Below, piece after piece: positions 25,348 through 33,197 of a DNA stretch of 64,000 nt. This DNA comes from Bacteroidota bacterium (GTDB lineage Bacteria; Bacteroidota; Bacteroidia; Chitinophagales; LD1). Positions within the stretch are counted from its first letter, which is position 1. Each line of letters starts with the position of its first letter. The notes beneath the pieces are model-generated. The model was not told the origin of the DNA and ran no database searches. It worked only from the letters and a program-made list of their open reading frames with translations. The stretch lies in contig JAFDYN010000010.1 in NCBI GenBank assembly GCA_018267385.1, positions 1-64,000 of the forward strand. Direction: 5' to 3'. The translations under genes were made by a program, and so were the position numbers.

Positions 25348-25695
25348 ATGTCTAAGACTAAAAAGCAACAACCGCACGCCAAAAAGAGTGAAACTACTCC
25401 GGCGCACAAGTCCGCCAAGAGCAATCCCAAAGGAGATAAGAAGAATGCATCGCTAGAGCCATATCCTGCCAGTGAAGATGTATATAGCCAGGACGAAATA
25501 GACAGCAGCGTAGATCCCGATGATCCTACCCGCCGCAAAGCCCGCAACGAGGCACCTGATGCACCCAATGAAAAAGGCTTCCAAGATGATATGACCGGAG
25601 AGGACCTGGATATACCCGGCAATGGTGAAGATGAACACAGCCGTGCGAACGGTGATGAAGACGAGGAAAACAACTACTACAGCCTGGGCAGCTAA
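25348..25695 (+). CDS. Conserved acidic small protein of unknown function
   Basis: A 115-residue, highly charged, probably disordered protein: a Lys-rich N-terminus (SKTKKQQPHAKKSE) followed by an acidic C-terminal half with 'YPASEDVYSQDEIDSSVDPDDP', 'DMTGEDLDIPG' and the ending 'DEENNYYSLGS'. I recognise this pattern from small proteins found widely in Bacteroidota; no function is established. It has no signal peptide, membrane segment or catalytic motif. It is convergent with the UbiA gene, and their stop codons overlap by two bases. Confidence 0.75.
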   Translation: MSKTKKQQPHAKKSETTPAHKSAKSNPKGDKKNASLEPYPASEDVYSQDEIDSSVDPDDPTRRKARNEAPDAPNEKGFQDDMTGEDLDIPGNGEDEHSRANGDEDEENNYYSLGS

Positions 25696-26624
25696 AAACT
25701 GCGGCCAGCGTGATTGAGGTAAAACAAAACGCTGAAGCAGGCGATCATAAAGCTGGATGAAAGCAAGGTCATGCGCGCCGAGTGCGCGAAATCGGCCTTG
25801 CTTTTATCTTTCAGAGTGATGATGAACCAATAAAGAAAATAGCCTGTGACAGGTAGGAGGCAGATATTGAAGATCAGGAAATGATCCGGTGTATAATAGC
25901 GCGTAAAATAGTACCAGGCTATGGCATTCCCCGCCAGAAAGAGCGTGGCAGTAAAGACAAAAGTGCCGATGATGCCGAGCCTATAGCTAATGGTCATATC
26001 TCCGCGCGAGCTATCCTCCTCATGCTGATAGACCTGTGTCAGTGGATAAAAGCCGCCGATGAGTAAAGTAGCAATAGCCATGCACAAAAGATGGGGAGTA
26101 GTAAACCAACCCATCGAGAAGTCATTTACGGCAGTCATGTTGACCATCATAAAGGTGTAAGCTCCCTGAAAGATCACCACCACGAGCCAGGCCGTGATAC
26201 CGTATTTCTTCAGCCGGATGCCATGCCAGCTGTATGCTTTGGACATGGCAATATAAATGGCGATCAGGATCACCAGTCTCCATCCTACCAGCAGGCTTAG
26301 CGCCAGGCCTATACCATCCATCACGATACTGGCATAAAAGAGATGGCGGGTCGCTTTCGGAGGATTTTTGAGCCCGCCTATACTGCCCTCATCCTGATCC
26401 ATATAGCTATTGTAGGCATTGCTACCGGGGTAGATGAATAGGTGCAGGACAAAGAACAAAATAATGGTAGGATACCACTCAATACCTCCGGCCTGGCTCA
26501 GCGCAAATACATAGATAGGCAGCAGGAAAAAGGAGAAAGGTATGCGTAGCAGAGTGATCGTATCGCGATCAAAAATTCCTAAAATGGAACTACCTGCATG
26601 TGGGTCAGCAGCGGTGTGTGCCAT
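25692..26624 (-). CDS. UbiA-family prenyltransferase
   Basis: A 310-residue integral membrane protein with about eight to nine hydrophobic helices. UbiA enzymes transfer a polyprenyl chain from its diphosphate to an aromatic ring. The first Asp-rich motif is at about 74-86 (NAYNSYMDQDEGS, an NxxxDxxxD variant); the second is less typical (YQHEEDSSRGD, about 203-213). The motif variant places it outside the core quinone-pathway UbiA and MenA groups. It diverges from the type III PKS with only 83 bp between start codons, which suggests a shared control region and a role in modifying the PKS product. The acceptor and donor are unknown; a non-aromatic acceptor is possible. Confidence 0.85.
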   Translation of the reverse strand: MAHTAADPHAGSSILGIFDRDTITLLRIPFSFFLLPIYVFALSQAGGIEWYPTIILFFVLHLFIYPGSNAYNSYMDQDEGSIGGLKNPPKATRHLFYASIVMDGIGLALSLLVGWRLVILIAIYIAMSKAYSWHGIRLKKYGITAWLVVVIFQGAYTFMMVNMTAVNDFSMGWFTTPHLLCMAIATLLIGGFYPLTQVYQHEEDSSRGDMTISYRLGIIGTFVFTATLFLAGNAIAWYYFTRYYTPDHFLIFNICLLPVTGYFLYWFIITLKDKSKADFAHSARMTLLSSSFMIACFSVLFYLNHAGRSF

Positions 26625-26707
26625 ACGAGTGGGGAATGGTGCAATAATTGCGTCTCAAAAAACGGACCTCATTTCTTATAGTATATACCAGTAAAACCAT
26701 CCGTCTC

Positions 26708-27874
26708 ATGTCCCGCCCCAATATTTACAGTATAGGTACTGCACTGCCTCAGCATAAAATAGCCCAGAGCACACACCACGAGTTGCTACAGGCCTCACCG
26801 GCCATAGGCCGTAAGCAAAAGCTACAGATCAGAAAGATTTACGGCAGGACGGGCATAGACTACCGCCATAGCGTGCTGGAGGAGTTTGGCCGACCTGAAA
26901 ATGGGGAAAATATTCTCTTTTTCCCGTCAGATCAGGAGCGTATGACCCCAGTTTCCACGCGCATGAAGATTTTTGAAGAACAGGCCCCCGATCTTTGTAT
27001 GAAAGCTGTGAATGATTGTCTCTCGCAGTTGGATGATTTTGACCTGGCTCGGATCAGCCATATTGTGACTTTCAGCTGCACAGGTATGTACGCCCCGGGG
27101 CTGGACATCCAGCTGGTAGAGCGCCTGGCGCTGAATAAGAATGTGGAGCGGACTTGTGTAAACTTTATGGGGTGCTATGCTGCGATCAATGCCATCAAAT
27201 CTGCCTACTACATCTCCAGGGCTGAGCCCGAAGCAGTAGTATTGATAGTAGGGATAGAGCTATGTACCCTTCACTACCAGAAAAACGAAACCGAAGACCA
27301 GATCGTAGCGAATGCACTATTCGCAGATGGTGCTGCTGCGGCTATCATATCATCTGCCCCGATAGCCAGGTCAGACGAGGCGCCCGTGCTGGCTCTGGAT
27401 AGCTTTTATGCAGAATTTGAATCTGCCGGCAAAGAAGAAATGGCATGGCGCATAGGTGATCACGGCTTTGACCTGAAGCTAAGCTCCTATGTACCGGACC
27501 TGATAGAAAAAAATATCAGGACCATCATGGAGAAAATATTTGAGCGAGCAGACCTCACGCAGGATGACATTAGTTTTTATGCCTTACACCCGGGCGGAGT
27601 CAGCATACTAGAGGCCTGTGAAAAGGCGTTAGGTATAAGTAAGGAGCAGAACCGACACTCCTATGATGTCCTCCGGCATCATGGCAATATGTCATCTGTC
27701 ACTATACTCTTTGTCCTGAAGCGATACATGAAGGAATGGAGGCGCAGCGATACAGGCCGCAAGATGCTGGCCTATGCGTTTGGCCCCGGCCTGACCATGG
27801 AGTCTATGATAGCAGAAGTATCGATCACCCACAAAAAAGTAAAGTATGCCAAACCTCACCATCAGAGCGCATGA
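26708..27874 (+). CDS. Type III polyketide synthase (chalcone synthase-like)
   Basis: A 388-residue homodimeric condensing enzyme that extends an acyl-CoA starter with malonyl-CoA and cyclises the chain to a resorcinol, phloroglucinol or pyrone. The catalytic triad is complete: Cys156 (VNFMGCYAAINA), His294 (YALHPGG) and Asn327 (HHGNMSS). The GxGP-like C-terminal motif appears as 'AYAFGPGLTMES' (357-366). ATG at 26708 (MSRPNIYSIGTALP) is chosen over the start 60 bp upstream because it matches the usual N-terminus. It overlaps the following methyltransferase gene by 29 bp, indicating translational coupling. The starter unit cannot be predicted from sequence reading alone; long-chain acyl starters are common in bacterial homologues. 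Confidence 0.95.
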   Translation: MSRPNIYSIGTALPQHKIAQSTHHELLQASPAIGRKQKLQIRKIYGRTGIDYRHSVLEEFGRPENGENILFFPSDQERMTPVSTRMKIFEEQAPDLCMKAVNDCLSQLDDFDLARISHIVTFSCTGMYAPGLDIQLVERLALNKNVERTCVNFMGCYAAINAIKSAYYISRAEPEAVVLIVGIELCTLHYQKNETEDQIVANALFADGAAAAIISSAPIARSDEAPVLALDSFYAEFESAGKEEMAWRIGDHGFDLKLSSYVPDLIEKNIRTIMEKIFERADLTQDDISFYALHPGGVSILEACEKALGISKEQNRHSYDVLRHHGNMSSVTILFVLKRYMKEWRRSDTGRKMLAYAFGPGLTMESMIAEVSITHKKVKYAKPHHQSA

Positions 27875-28544
27875 TACAGAGCTAATGGACCTGCCTACAG
27901 CAGGAGAAGTGGAAACGCGCCACGCGCTGCGCGAGATAGATGCTATCAACCGCCTGCTGGGTGGGTATAGTGTCATATTTGATGCGCTGGAGAAGCTTCA
28001 ATGGACTGACAAGACGATGACCATAGTAGACCTGGGCAGCGGTGGCGGTGATATGCTGCGGGCTATATCTGACTGGGCACTGCATCACAAGAGGCACGTC
28101 AACCTCATAGGTATAGACTACAACCCCGTCATGACAAACTATGCCCGGGAGCAGTCGGTGGTTTTCCCAAATATTCATTTCCGCACTATGAATGTGCTGG
28201 ATGAAAGACTGATGGATGAACGGGCAGACGTGATTATCAATTCTCTTTTTTGCCATCATTTCGATCAGGAGCAGCTCGTCACGCTGGTGCAGCGTATGCA
28301 TGCATTGGCAGCACAGGCAGTGATCATCAATGATATTCACCGGCATTGGTTCGCCTACTACTCTATCAAGGCCCTGACATGGCTCTTCTCGCGAAACCCG
28401 CTGGTACGCTATGATGCTGCCCTGTCAGTAGCACGCTCGCTCACACGCAAAGAATGGCAGGCGGTACTCAAAGCAGCAGGCATAGAAAACTATACGCTCC
28501 GGTGGATGTGGGCTTTCCGCTGGCAGATCATCATCAGAAAATAA
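27846..28544 (+). CDS. SAM-dependent methyltransferase of the PKS cluster
   Basis: A 232-residue class I methyltransferase. Motif I is IVDLGSGGGDML (about 61-72), the acidic residue closing strand 2 is in 'LIGIDYNP' (about 86-93), and a 'DVIINSLFCHHF' segment lies at about 128-139. The C-terminus ('RWMWAFRWQIIIRK') is basic and aromatic. It overlaps the PKS gene by 29 bp and is followed after 1 bp by the FAD oxidoreductase, so the three genes form one transcript. By analogy with the Streptomyces griseus srs operon (type III PKS, methyltransferase, flavoprotein), it probably methylates the phenolic polyketide. That role is inferred from context. Confidence 0.88.
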   Translation: MPNLTIRAHDTELMDLPTAGEVETRHALREIDAINRLLGGYSVIFDALEKLQWTDKTMTIVDLGSGGGDMLRAISDWALHHKRHVNLIGIDYNPVMTNYAREQSVVFPNIHFRTMNVLDERLMDERADVIINSLFCHHFDQEQLVTLVQRMHALAAQAVIINDIHRHWFAYYSIKALTWLFSRNPLVRYDAALSVARSLTRKEWQAVLKAAGIENYTLRWMWAFRWQIIIRK

Positions 28545-28545
28545 T

Positions 28546-29691
28546 ATGGCTACCGCGCGCTCGGAGAGAGATGTGATCATCATAGGCGGTGGACTGGCAG
28601 GACTGACCGCAGCCATTATGCTATCACGTGCAGGGCTGGACGTATTAGTTCTGGAGAAGGGAAGCTACCCCTCTCACAAAGTTTGCGGTGAATACATCAG
28701 CAATGAAGTATTGCCATTCCTGAAATCCATAGGCCTTGACCCCTTCCGCCTAGGTGCGAGTAGCATATCGCAACTGCGCATATCTACACCATCCGGCAAG
28801 AATATTCATACACCACTGGATCTGGGAGCCTTTGGCCTCAGCAGGTACGTGCTGGACCATGCGATGTGTGATATCGCTATAAACAGCGGCGCAGAGGTGC
28901 TCACAAAAAGAAAGGTGACAGATGTTTCTTTTCAGGACGATCAATTTGCTGTGGGGACCAATACTGAAGAATCTTTTACTGCCTCACTGGTGATAGGTAG
29001 CTATGGTAAAAGGGATACACTGGATAAGCAGCTGAATAGGGATTTCATACAGGAGCGGACAGGATACCTGGGTGTGAAATACCATATCAGGACTGACTAC
29101 CCCACGGATGAAATAGGACTGGATAATTTTGAAGGAGGATACTGTGGTATATCGCGCGTGGAAGACGGAAAGTACAACCTCTGCTATATCTATCACCGTC
29201 CGCGAAATGCTGTCTATAAGACCATACCGGATATACAGGAACACATCATGTATCGCAATCCTGTGATCAGGCGCATTTTCACAAACTCTGATTTCCTCTT
29301 TCCCAAACCGGAGGTGATAAATGATTTTTCTTTTGCGGCAAAGAAGGCGGTAGAAGACCATATACTGATGTGTGGAGACGCAGCCGGGCTCATCACACCG
29401 CTATGTGGCAATGGCATGTCTATGGCCATCCACGGGGCCAAACTCCTGAGTGAACTCATCATAGCAACTGATGTAAGCACCATCACTCCACTGAAGCGAA
29501 GGGGGCTGGAGGCTGAATATACCAGGCGCTGGCAAAAGCTTTTCGGCAGCAGATTATTCTGGGGCAGGACCATTCAGGGACTATTTGGCAATGAAACTGT
29601 CTCTGAGATCGCTATCCGCGCCCTCCACGCTATACCACCAGTAGAGCGGGCCCTGATAGCGGCTACCCACGGTGATCCGATCGCTATCTGA
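28546..29691 (+). CDS. FAD-dependent oxidoreductase of the PKS cluster
   Basis: A 381-residue flavoprotein of the p-hydroxybenzoate hydroxylase/geranylgeranyl reductase superfamily. The N-terminal GxGxxG is IIGGGLAGLTAA (12-23), followed by 'KVCGEYIS' (the CGE motif typical of the geranylgeranyl-reductase-like branch), and the second FAD motif is 'CGDAAGLITPLCGNGMSMA' (about 281-299). It is the last gene of the PKS-methyltransferase-oxidoreductase transcript. It could hydroxylate the aromatic ring (towards a quinone) or reduce a prenyl chain; the CGE motif and the nearby UbiA keep both options open. It ends immediately next to the convergent phytochrome gene. Confidence 0.9.
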   Translation: MATARSERDVIIIGGGLAGLTAAIMLSRAGLDVLVLEKGSYPSHKVCGEYISNEVLPFLKSIGLDPFRLGASSISQLRISTPSGKNIHTPLDLGAFGLSRYVLDHAMCDIAINSGAEVLTKRKVTDVSFQDDQFAVGTNTEESFTASLVIGSYGKRDTLDKQLNRDFIQERTGYLGVKYHIRTDYPTDEIGLDNFEGGYCGISRVEDGKYNLCYIYHRPRNAVYKTIPDIQEHIMYRNPVIRRIFTNSDFLFPKPEVINDFSFAAKKAVEDHILMCGDAAGLITPLCGNGMSMAIHGAKLLSELIIATDVSTITPLKRRGLEAEYTRRWQKLFGSRLFWGRTIQGLFGNETVSEIAIRALHAIPPVERALIAATHGDPIAI

Positions 29692-31962
29692 TCAGACTGG
29701 AAAGTAAAGGTAGAAAGTGGCTCCCTCTCCGGGTACTCCCCGCGCAGTGATGAAGCCATGATGTGTTTCCATGATCTTTTTGCAGAGCGCGAGACCCACG
29801 CCGGTACCTCCAAAGGCAGCATGCGCATGTAGCCGGCTAAATACTTTAAAGATGGATTGGCTGTATTTATCTTCAAACCCTATCCCATTGTCAGATATAG
29901 ACACCAGATGATATAGCTTCAGCGGCAGGTGCTCTATAGGGGTGTACTCCTTCATGCCTTGATACCGGATGGCGATGTGTGGTGTAATGCCTTCCCGTGT
30001 AAACTTCATCGAGTTGCGAATGAGATTGCTGAAAAGCTGTGCAAGCAGGAAAGAGACACCCTGTACCTCCGGCAGCTCATCATAGTCTATCATGGCTCTA
30101 TGATTGGCTATCTCATCGTCCAGGTCATAGATCACACTTTGCACTATTTTATCCAATGATACAGCGGTCAGCCTGTCCTCGCTATTGCGCACGCGCGAAT
30201 AGGTCAGCACATCGTTGATCAGCGTTTGCATACGGCTGGCAGATCCCTGTATCTTCTGGAGGCTCGCCTGTATGCTATCCGGTAGCTCCAGTGCCTCGGC
30301 ATCCAGGATACGCGAGGCAAATACCTGTATCTTTCTCAGTGGTTCTTTGAGGTCATGGGTACTGATCCAGTTGAGGTTTTCCAGCTCCTGATAGGCCTCT
30401 GTCAGCCGCACGCTGAGCAGCCTGTATTTGGTCTCCTCCTCGCGCAGGAAAAGCGTATTGATAAACTTCTGGAGTGAGTGCGCATAGTTGGCCGCTGCAT
30501 TTAGCTCGGGTTTTTCCCACTCTATACTGCGGCACTTGACTATCTGCTTCCAGGCATGAAAGGATCTGCGTGGTGATAGCTGATCCCTGTCTTTCTCTAT
30601 GGCTTTATTGGGATCACCGGCCCAGTTGACCTCGTGGATCGTCTCGGGTCGAAACCAGATAATGCAGTTTTGCTGCATTTTATCCAGCGCATGATAGATG
30701 ATGCCTGCCGCCGTCTGACAGGCTTCTTCTGCATCCTGGTCCGCTTCATGTACCTGCGAGGTACTGAGGTAGCCGTTCACTGCATTCCCTGCGGCCCATC
30801 CCGCCAGCCTTTGTATCTCGCTGTCTCCGGGTGTGAGCCCTCCTCTGTAGATCACATCATCCAGTACTATGGCTACGCCGCGCGCGCGGCAGAGGTCCAG
30901 GAGGTCCGGTTCATTTGCGATCGTATGAAATGCGCTTCTGTCCAGGTCAAAGTTTTTTGCCAGTAGACTGTCTAGCGACTGATTGACCAGTTTAGATGTC
31001 TCATATTCTTCTGCTATCTGGCGCACACCTATCTGAGACGCCATAAAGTGCCCCTGCAGACGTGCTGCGATACGAGCATGGCTATTGATGGGCCGGGGGC
31101 CATGATAGTGATGGCAGGCTATGAGTCCCCACAGGCGTCCCTCATGCATCAGTGAGATACTCGTAGAGGCGCTGACACCCATATTGTGCAGGTACTGCAC
31201 GTGAATGGGCGAGACACTGCGTAATATCGAGAATGTCAGATCAAGGTCCTTATTTGTTTTGCTGCTGCGCGTATAGATAGGCACTGGGGTATAGTCTATG
31301 TCGCCTATCACACGGATCAGGTTTTTGCGGTACAGCTCGCGTGCCTGCGGCGGGATATCAGTATGCGGATAGTGCAGGCCAAGGAACGATTCCAGCTCCT
31401 CTATTTTGCTTTCAGCTATTACCTCACCATTATAGTCCTCGTCAAAGCGATAGACCATCACCCGGTCATAGCCTATGATATGGCGGGTACCATCAGCTAC
31501 AGCCTGGCAGAGCATCTGCAGGCTTGTGGCCTGCTCCATATAGCCTACGAACCTGCGCGTCTGTGTATAGAGCGCCGTGAGGTCGGGCAGGTCGGTGATA
31601 GCGGCTTCAAACTCCAGCACCCAAACATCTCCTGACCGGTGTATGGTAGTCTCAAAATGCTTGCCTCCCAGTGTCAGACCCAGCGGTGCGGTGAAGGTGC
31701 CTGTGAGCGCATGCAGGTATTTCTGCATGGCGGACAGTTGCTCTGTGCCTAGTATCGAGACGATATCTTTGCCCAGCAGCTCATCATATGCCATGCCGGT
31801 ATGCTCGTTTACATTACCACTGCAAAACTCTATCTGAAAAGTACCCGCATGCATCCCTATGAGAAACCCATGAGGCTGTATGGACCCGGGTATATGTATT
31901 GGTTCACTCTCGCAGTTCTCCAGATTGACCAGATCGCGATTGACTATATCTTTAATGCTCAT
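29692..31962 (-). CDS. bphP: Bacteriophytochrome histidine kinase
   Basis: A 756-residue red/far-red photoreceptor kinase. The start is taken at 31962 (MSIKDIVNRDLVNLENC), not the in-frame ATG 54 bp upstream, because it places the biliverdin-attaching Cys17 at the usual place before EPIHIPGSIQPHG. Domains: PAS (about 20-110), GAF (about 125-300, with 'LGLHYPHTDIPPQARELY' for chromophore contact), PHY (about 310-490, with the tongue motif PRRSFHAW), then a histidine kinase with H536 in 'STHDLKEPLRK' and ATP-binding motifs 'SDNGIGF' and 'GGTGVGLAL'. All key residues are present. It follows the heme oxygenase gene with an 11-bp overlap, so kinase and chromophore enzyme are co-expressed. The output partner is probably the response regulator at the head of the operon. 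Confidence 0.96.
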   Translation of the reverse strand: MSIKDIVNRDLVNLENCESEPIHIPGSIQPHGFLIGMHAGTFQIEFCSGNVNEHTGMAYDELLGKDIVSILGTEQLSAMQKYLHALTGTFTAPLGLTLGGKHFETTIHRSGDVWVLEFEAAITDLPDLTALYTQTRRFVGYMEQATSLQMLCQAVADGTRHIIGYDRVMVYRFDEDYNGEVIAESKIEELESFLGLHYPHTDIPPQARELYRKNLIRVIGDIDYTPVPIYTRSSKTNKDLDLTFSILRSVSPIHVQYLHNMGVSASTSISLMHEGRLWGLIACHHYHGPRPINSHARIAARLQGHFMASQIGVRQIAEEYETSKLVNQSLDSLLAKNFDLDRSAFHTIANEPDLLDLCRARGVAIVLDDVIYRGGLTPGDSEIQRLAGWAAGNAVNGYLSTSQVHEADQDAEEACQTAAGIIYHALDKMQQNCIIWFRPETIHEVNWAGDPNKAIEKDRDQLSPRRSFHAWKQIVKCRSIEWEKPELNAAANYAHSLQKFINTLFLREEETKYRLLSVRLTEAYQELENLNWISTHDLKEPLRKIQVFASRILDAEALELPDSIQASLQKIQGSASRMQTLINDVLTYSRVRNSEDRLTAVSLDKIVQSVIYDLDDEIANHRAMIDYDELPEVQGVSFLLAQLFSNLIRNSMKFTREGITPHIAIRYQGMKEYTPIEHLPLKLYHLVSISDNGIGFEDKYSQSIFKVFSRLHAHAAFGGTGVGLALCKKIMETHHGFITARGVPGEGATFYLYFPV

Positions 31963-32578
31963 GCTGACTATTAGCCGCAAAGTAGCGGTCAATAGCAGCA
32001 AAGGCATGCACAGCACCCTTTATGATCTCGTCGCCATTGCCACTGCGCTCTGCGTAGTTGGTTAGGTTTGATAAAAAGTTTTTCCACTTCACACCTGTCT
32101 CTGCACCATATCCGGCAAAAAAACCGGCTCCGCGATGTTCGTCAAGTTTCAATGTTTCCTGCACATGCTTTAGTATGACCCTGCCGCCCAGGGTAGAACC
32201 CTCTATGACATACATATATCCCAGCGCAAACGGGACATTGAATTCTTTTTCATCAGGGTGGAAGAGAGCAGGCTGCTGCTGCTCCTGACTACTGAGCGAT
32301 GCCAGGTCTGCGTGGATGTGTTGCAATTTATGCCGCTCATGCAGATCGGGCACGATATCCTGCACAGCAGGGAAGATGACCTTCTCAGTGAATGCGACCA
32401 CTTCACCCATTAGCGTGAGGTAGCGTTTATATATTTTTTCATCGAGAGCGGGTGACATCAGTGATGTGGACACAGCGTTAGCCTCCAGAGCCGAATGCAT
32501 AGGAGCGGTCTCAGTTCTTAGCTTTCGGAGGAAAACATCAGAAGCAGTACCGGAAGGGTGAGAAGGAGTAGTTGTCAT
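31952..32578 (-). CDS. Biliverdin-producing heme oxygenase
   Basis: A 208-residue heme oxygenase of the BphO type, cleaving heme to biliverdin, CO and iron with reductant. The proximal heme ligand is His28 in 'TETAPMHSALE'; the distal helix is seen as 'GYMYVIEGSTLGGRVI' (about 122-137). Length is normal. It sits between the response regulator (3 bp gap) and the phytochrome (11 bp overlap), so its product supplies the phytochrome chromophore. It could also take part in iron release from heme, but the operon argues for photoreception. Confidence 0.93.
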   Translation of the reverse strand: MTTTPSHPSGTASDVFLRKLRTETAPMHSALEANAVSTSLMSPALDEKIYKRYLTLMGEVVAFTEKVIFPAVQDIVPDLHERHKLQHIHADLASLSSQEQQQPALFHPDEKEFNVPFALGYMYVIEGSTLGGRVILKHVQETLKLDEHRGAGFFAGYGAETGVKWKNFLSNLTNYAERSGNGDEIIKGAVHAFAAIDRYFAANSQHEH

Positions 32579-32581
32579 TTT

Positions 32582-33019
32582 TTAGGAAGCTCTGAAGACA
32601 AAATTTTCTTTGCCAGGATCAAAGGTTTTCCAGTCTATACCCAGACTATGTCGCAGCACTTTTTTGATAGCCTTGTAGCTGGTAGGTTTGGGTACATAGA
32701 GGTTGGCACCCAACTCGCGGGAGCGGTTGATCGTTTTCTCATCATCAGAAGTAGAGAAAATTACTACCGGTATATTTCGTGTCTTAGTATCTTTTCTGAT
32801 TTCAGTGAGCGCCTGATAGCCATTCATCAGCGGCATATTGAGATCGAGGAAAATGACATCGGGAGCAGGTGGGGGACTTTGCAAAAGGTTCAGGAGTTGG
32901 CGGCCATCGCTGCGCATGTGCAGGTCATATGAACCACCGATCTCTTCTACTGCCTCTCTGAAAAGCTCCTGATCATCCAGATCATCATCGGCGTAAAAGA
33001 TATGCTTGTTGTTATTCAT
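32582..33019 (-). CDS. Single-domain response regulator of the phytochrome operon
   Basis: A 145-residue receiver domain with no output domain. The acidic pocket is 'ADDDLDD' (10-16), the phosphoacceptor is Asp59 in 'VIFLDLNMP', the conserved Thr/Ser lies in 'VVIFSTSDDE', and the Lys in 'YVPKPTS'. This is the Rcp1-like type that often partners phytochromes. It is the first gene of a three-gene operon with heme oxygenase and phytochrome. Without an output domain it must act through protein contacts or a phosphorelay. An inverted repeat lies upstream at 33043-33062. Confidence 0.93.
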   Translation of the reverse strand: MNNNKHIFYADDDLDDQELFREAVEEIGGSYDLHMRSDGRQLLNLLQSPPPAPDVIFLDLNMPLMNGYQALTEIRKDTKTRNIPVVIFSTSDDEKTINRSRELGANLYVPKPTSYKAIKKVLRHSLGIDWKTFDPGKENFVFRAS

Positions 33020-33042
33020 GATGTAATTTATTCATAATCATG

Positions 33043-33062
33043 CCAAAACGAGCATGTTTTGG
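33043..33062. promoter_or_regulatory. Inverted repeat upstream of the phytochrome operon
   Basis: CCAAAAC (33043-33049) and GTTTTGG (33056-33062) are separated by 6 bp, 24 bp upstream of the response regulator start. It lies in the 178-bp divergent region shared with the urocanate hydratase gene and could be an operator for either gene. Confidence 0.35.
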
Positions 33063-33197
33063 GCATTTAATCATTTTCTTTCGGTTAATGAAAAAAGGCA
33101 TTTCCCAATGTGGGGAATTAATTGCTTTTAAAGCCAACAAAGTCGTTATCAGGGTGTTTCTTTAAGTTTTATAATTTGCAGCGATAAACAAAAAGAC

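Noticed and set aside
33040-33165. 41-residue plus-strand frame in the phytochrome/hutU gap
   Set aside because: It runs through the dyad and the hutU leader, has no promoter at a suitable place and no coherent peptide design; probably chance.
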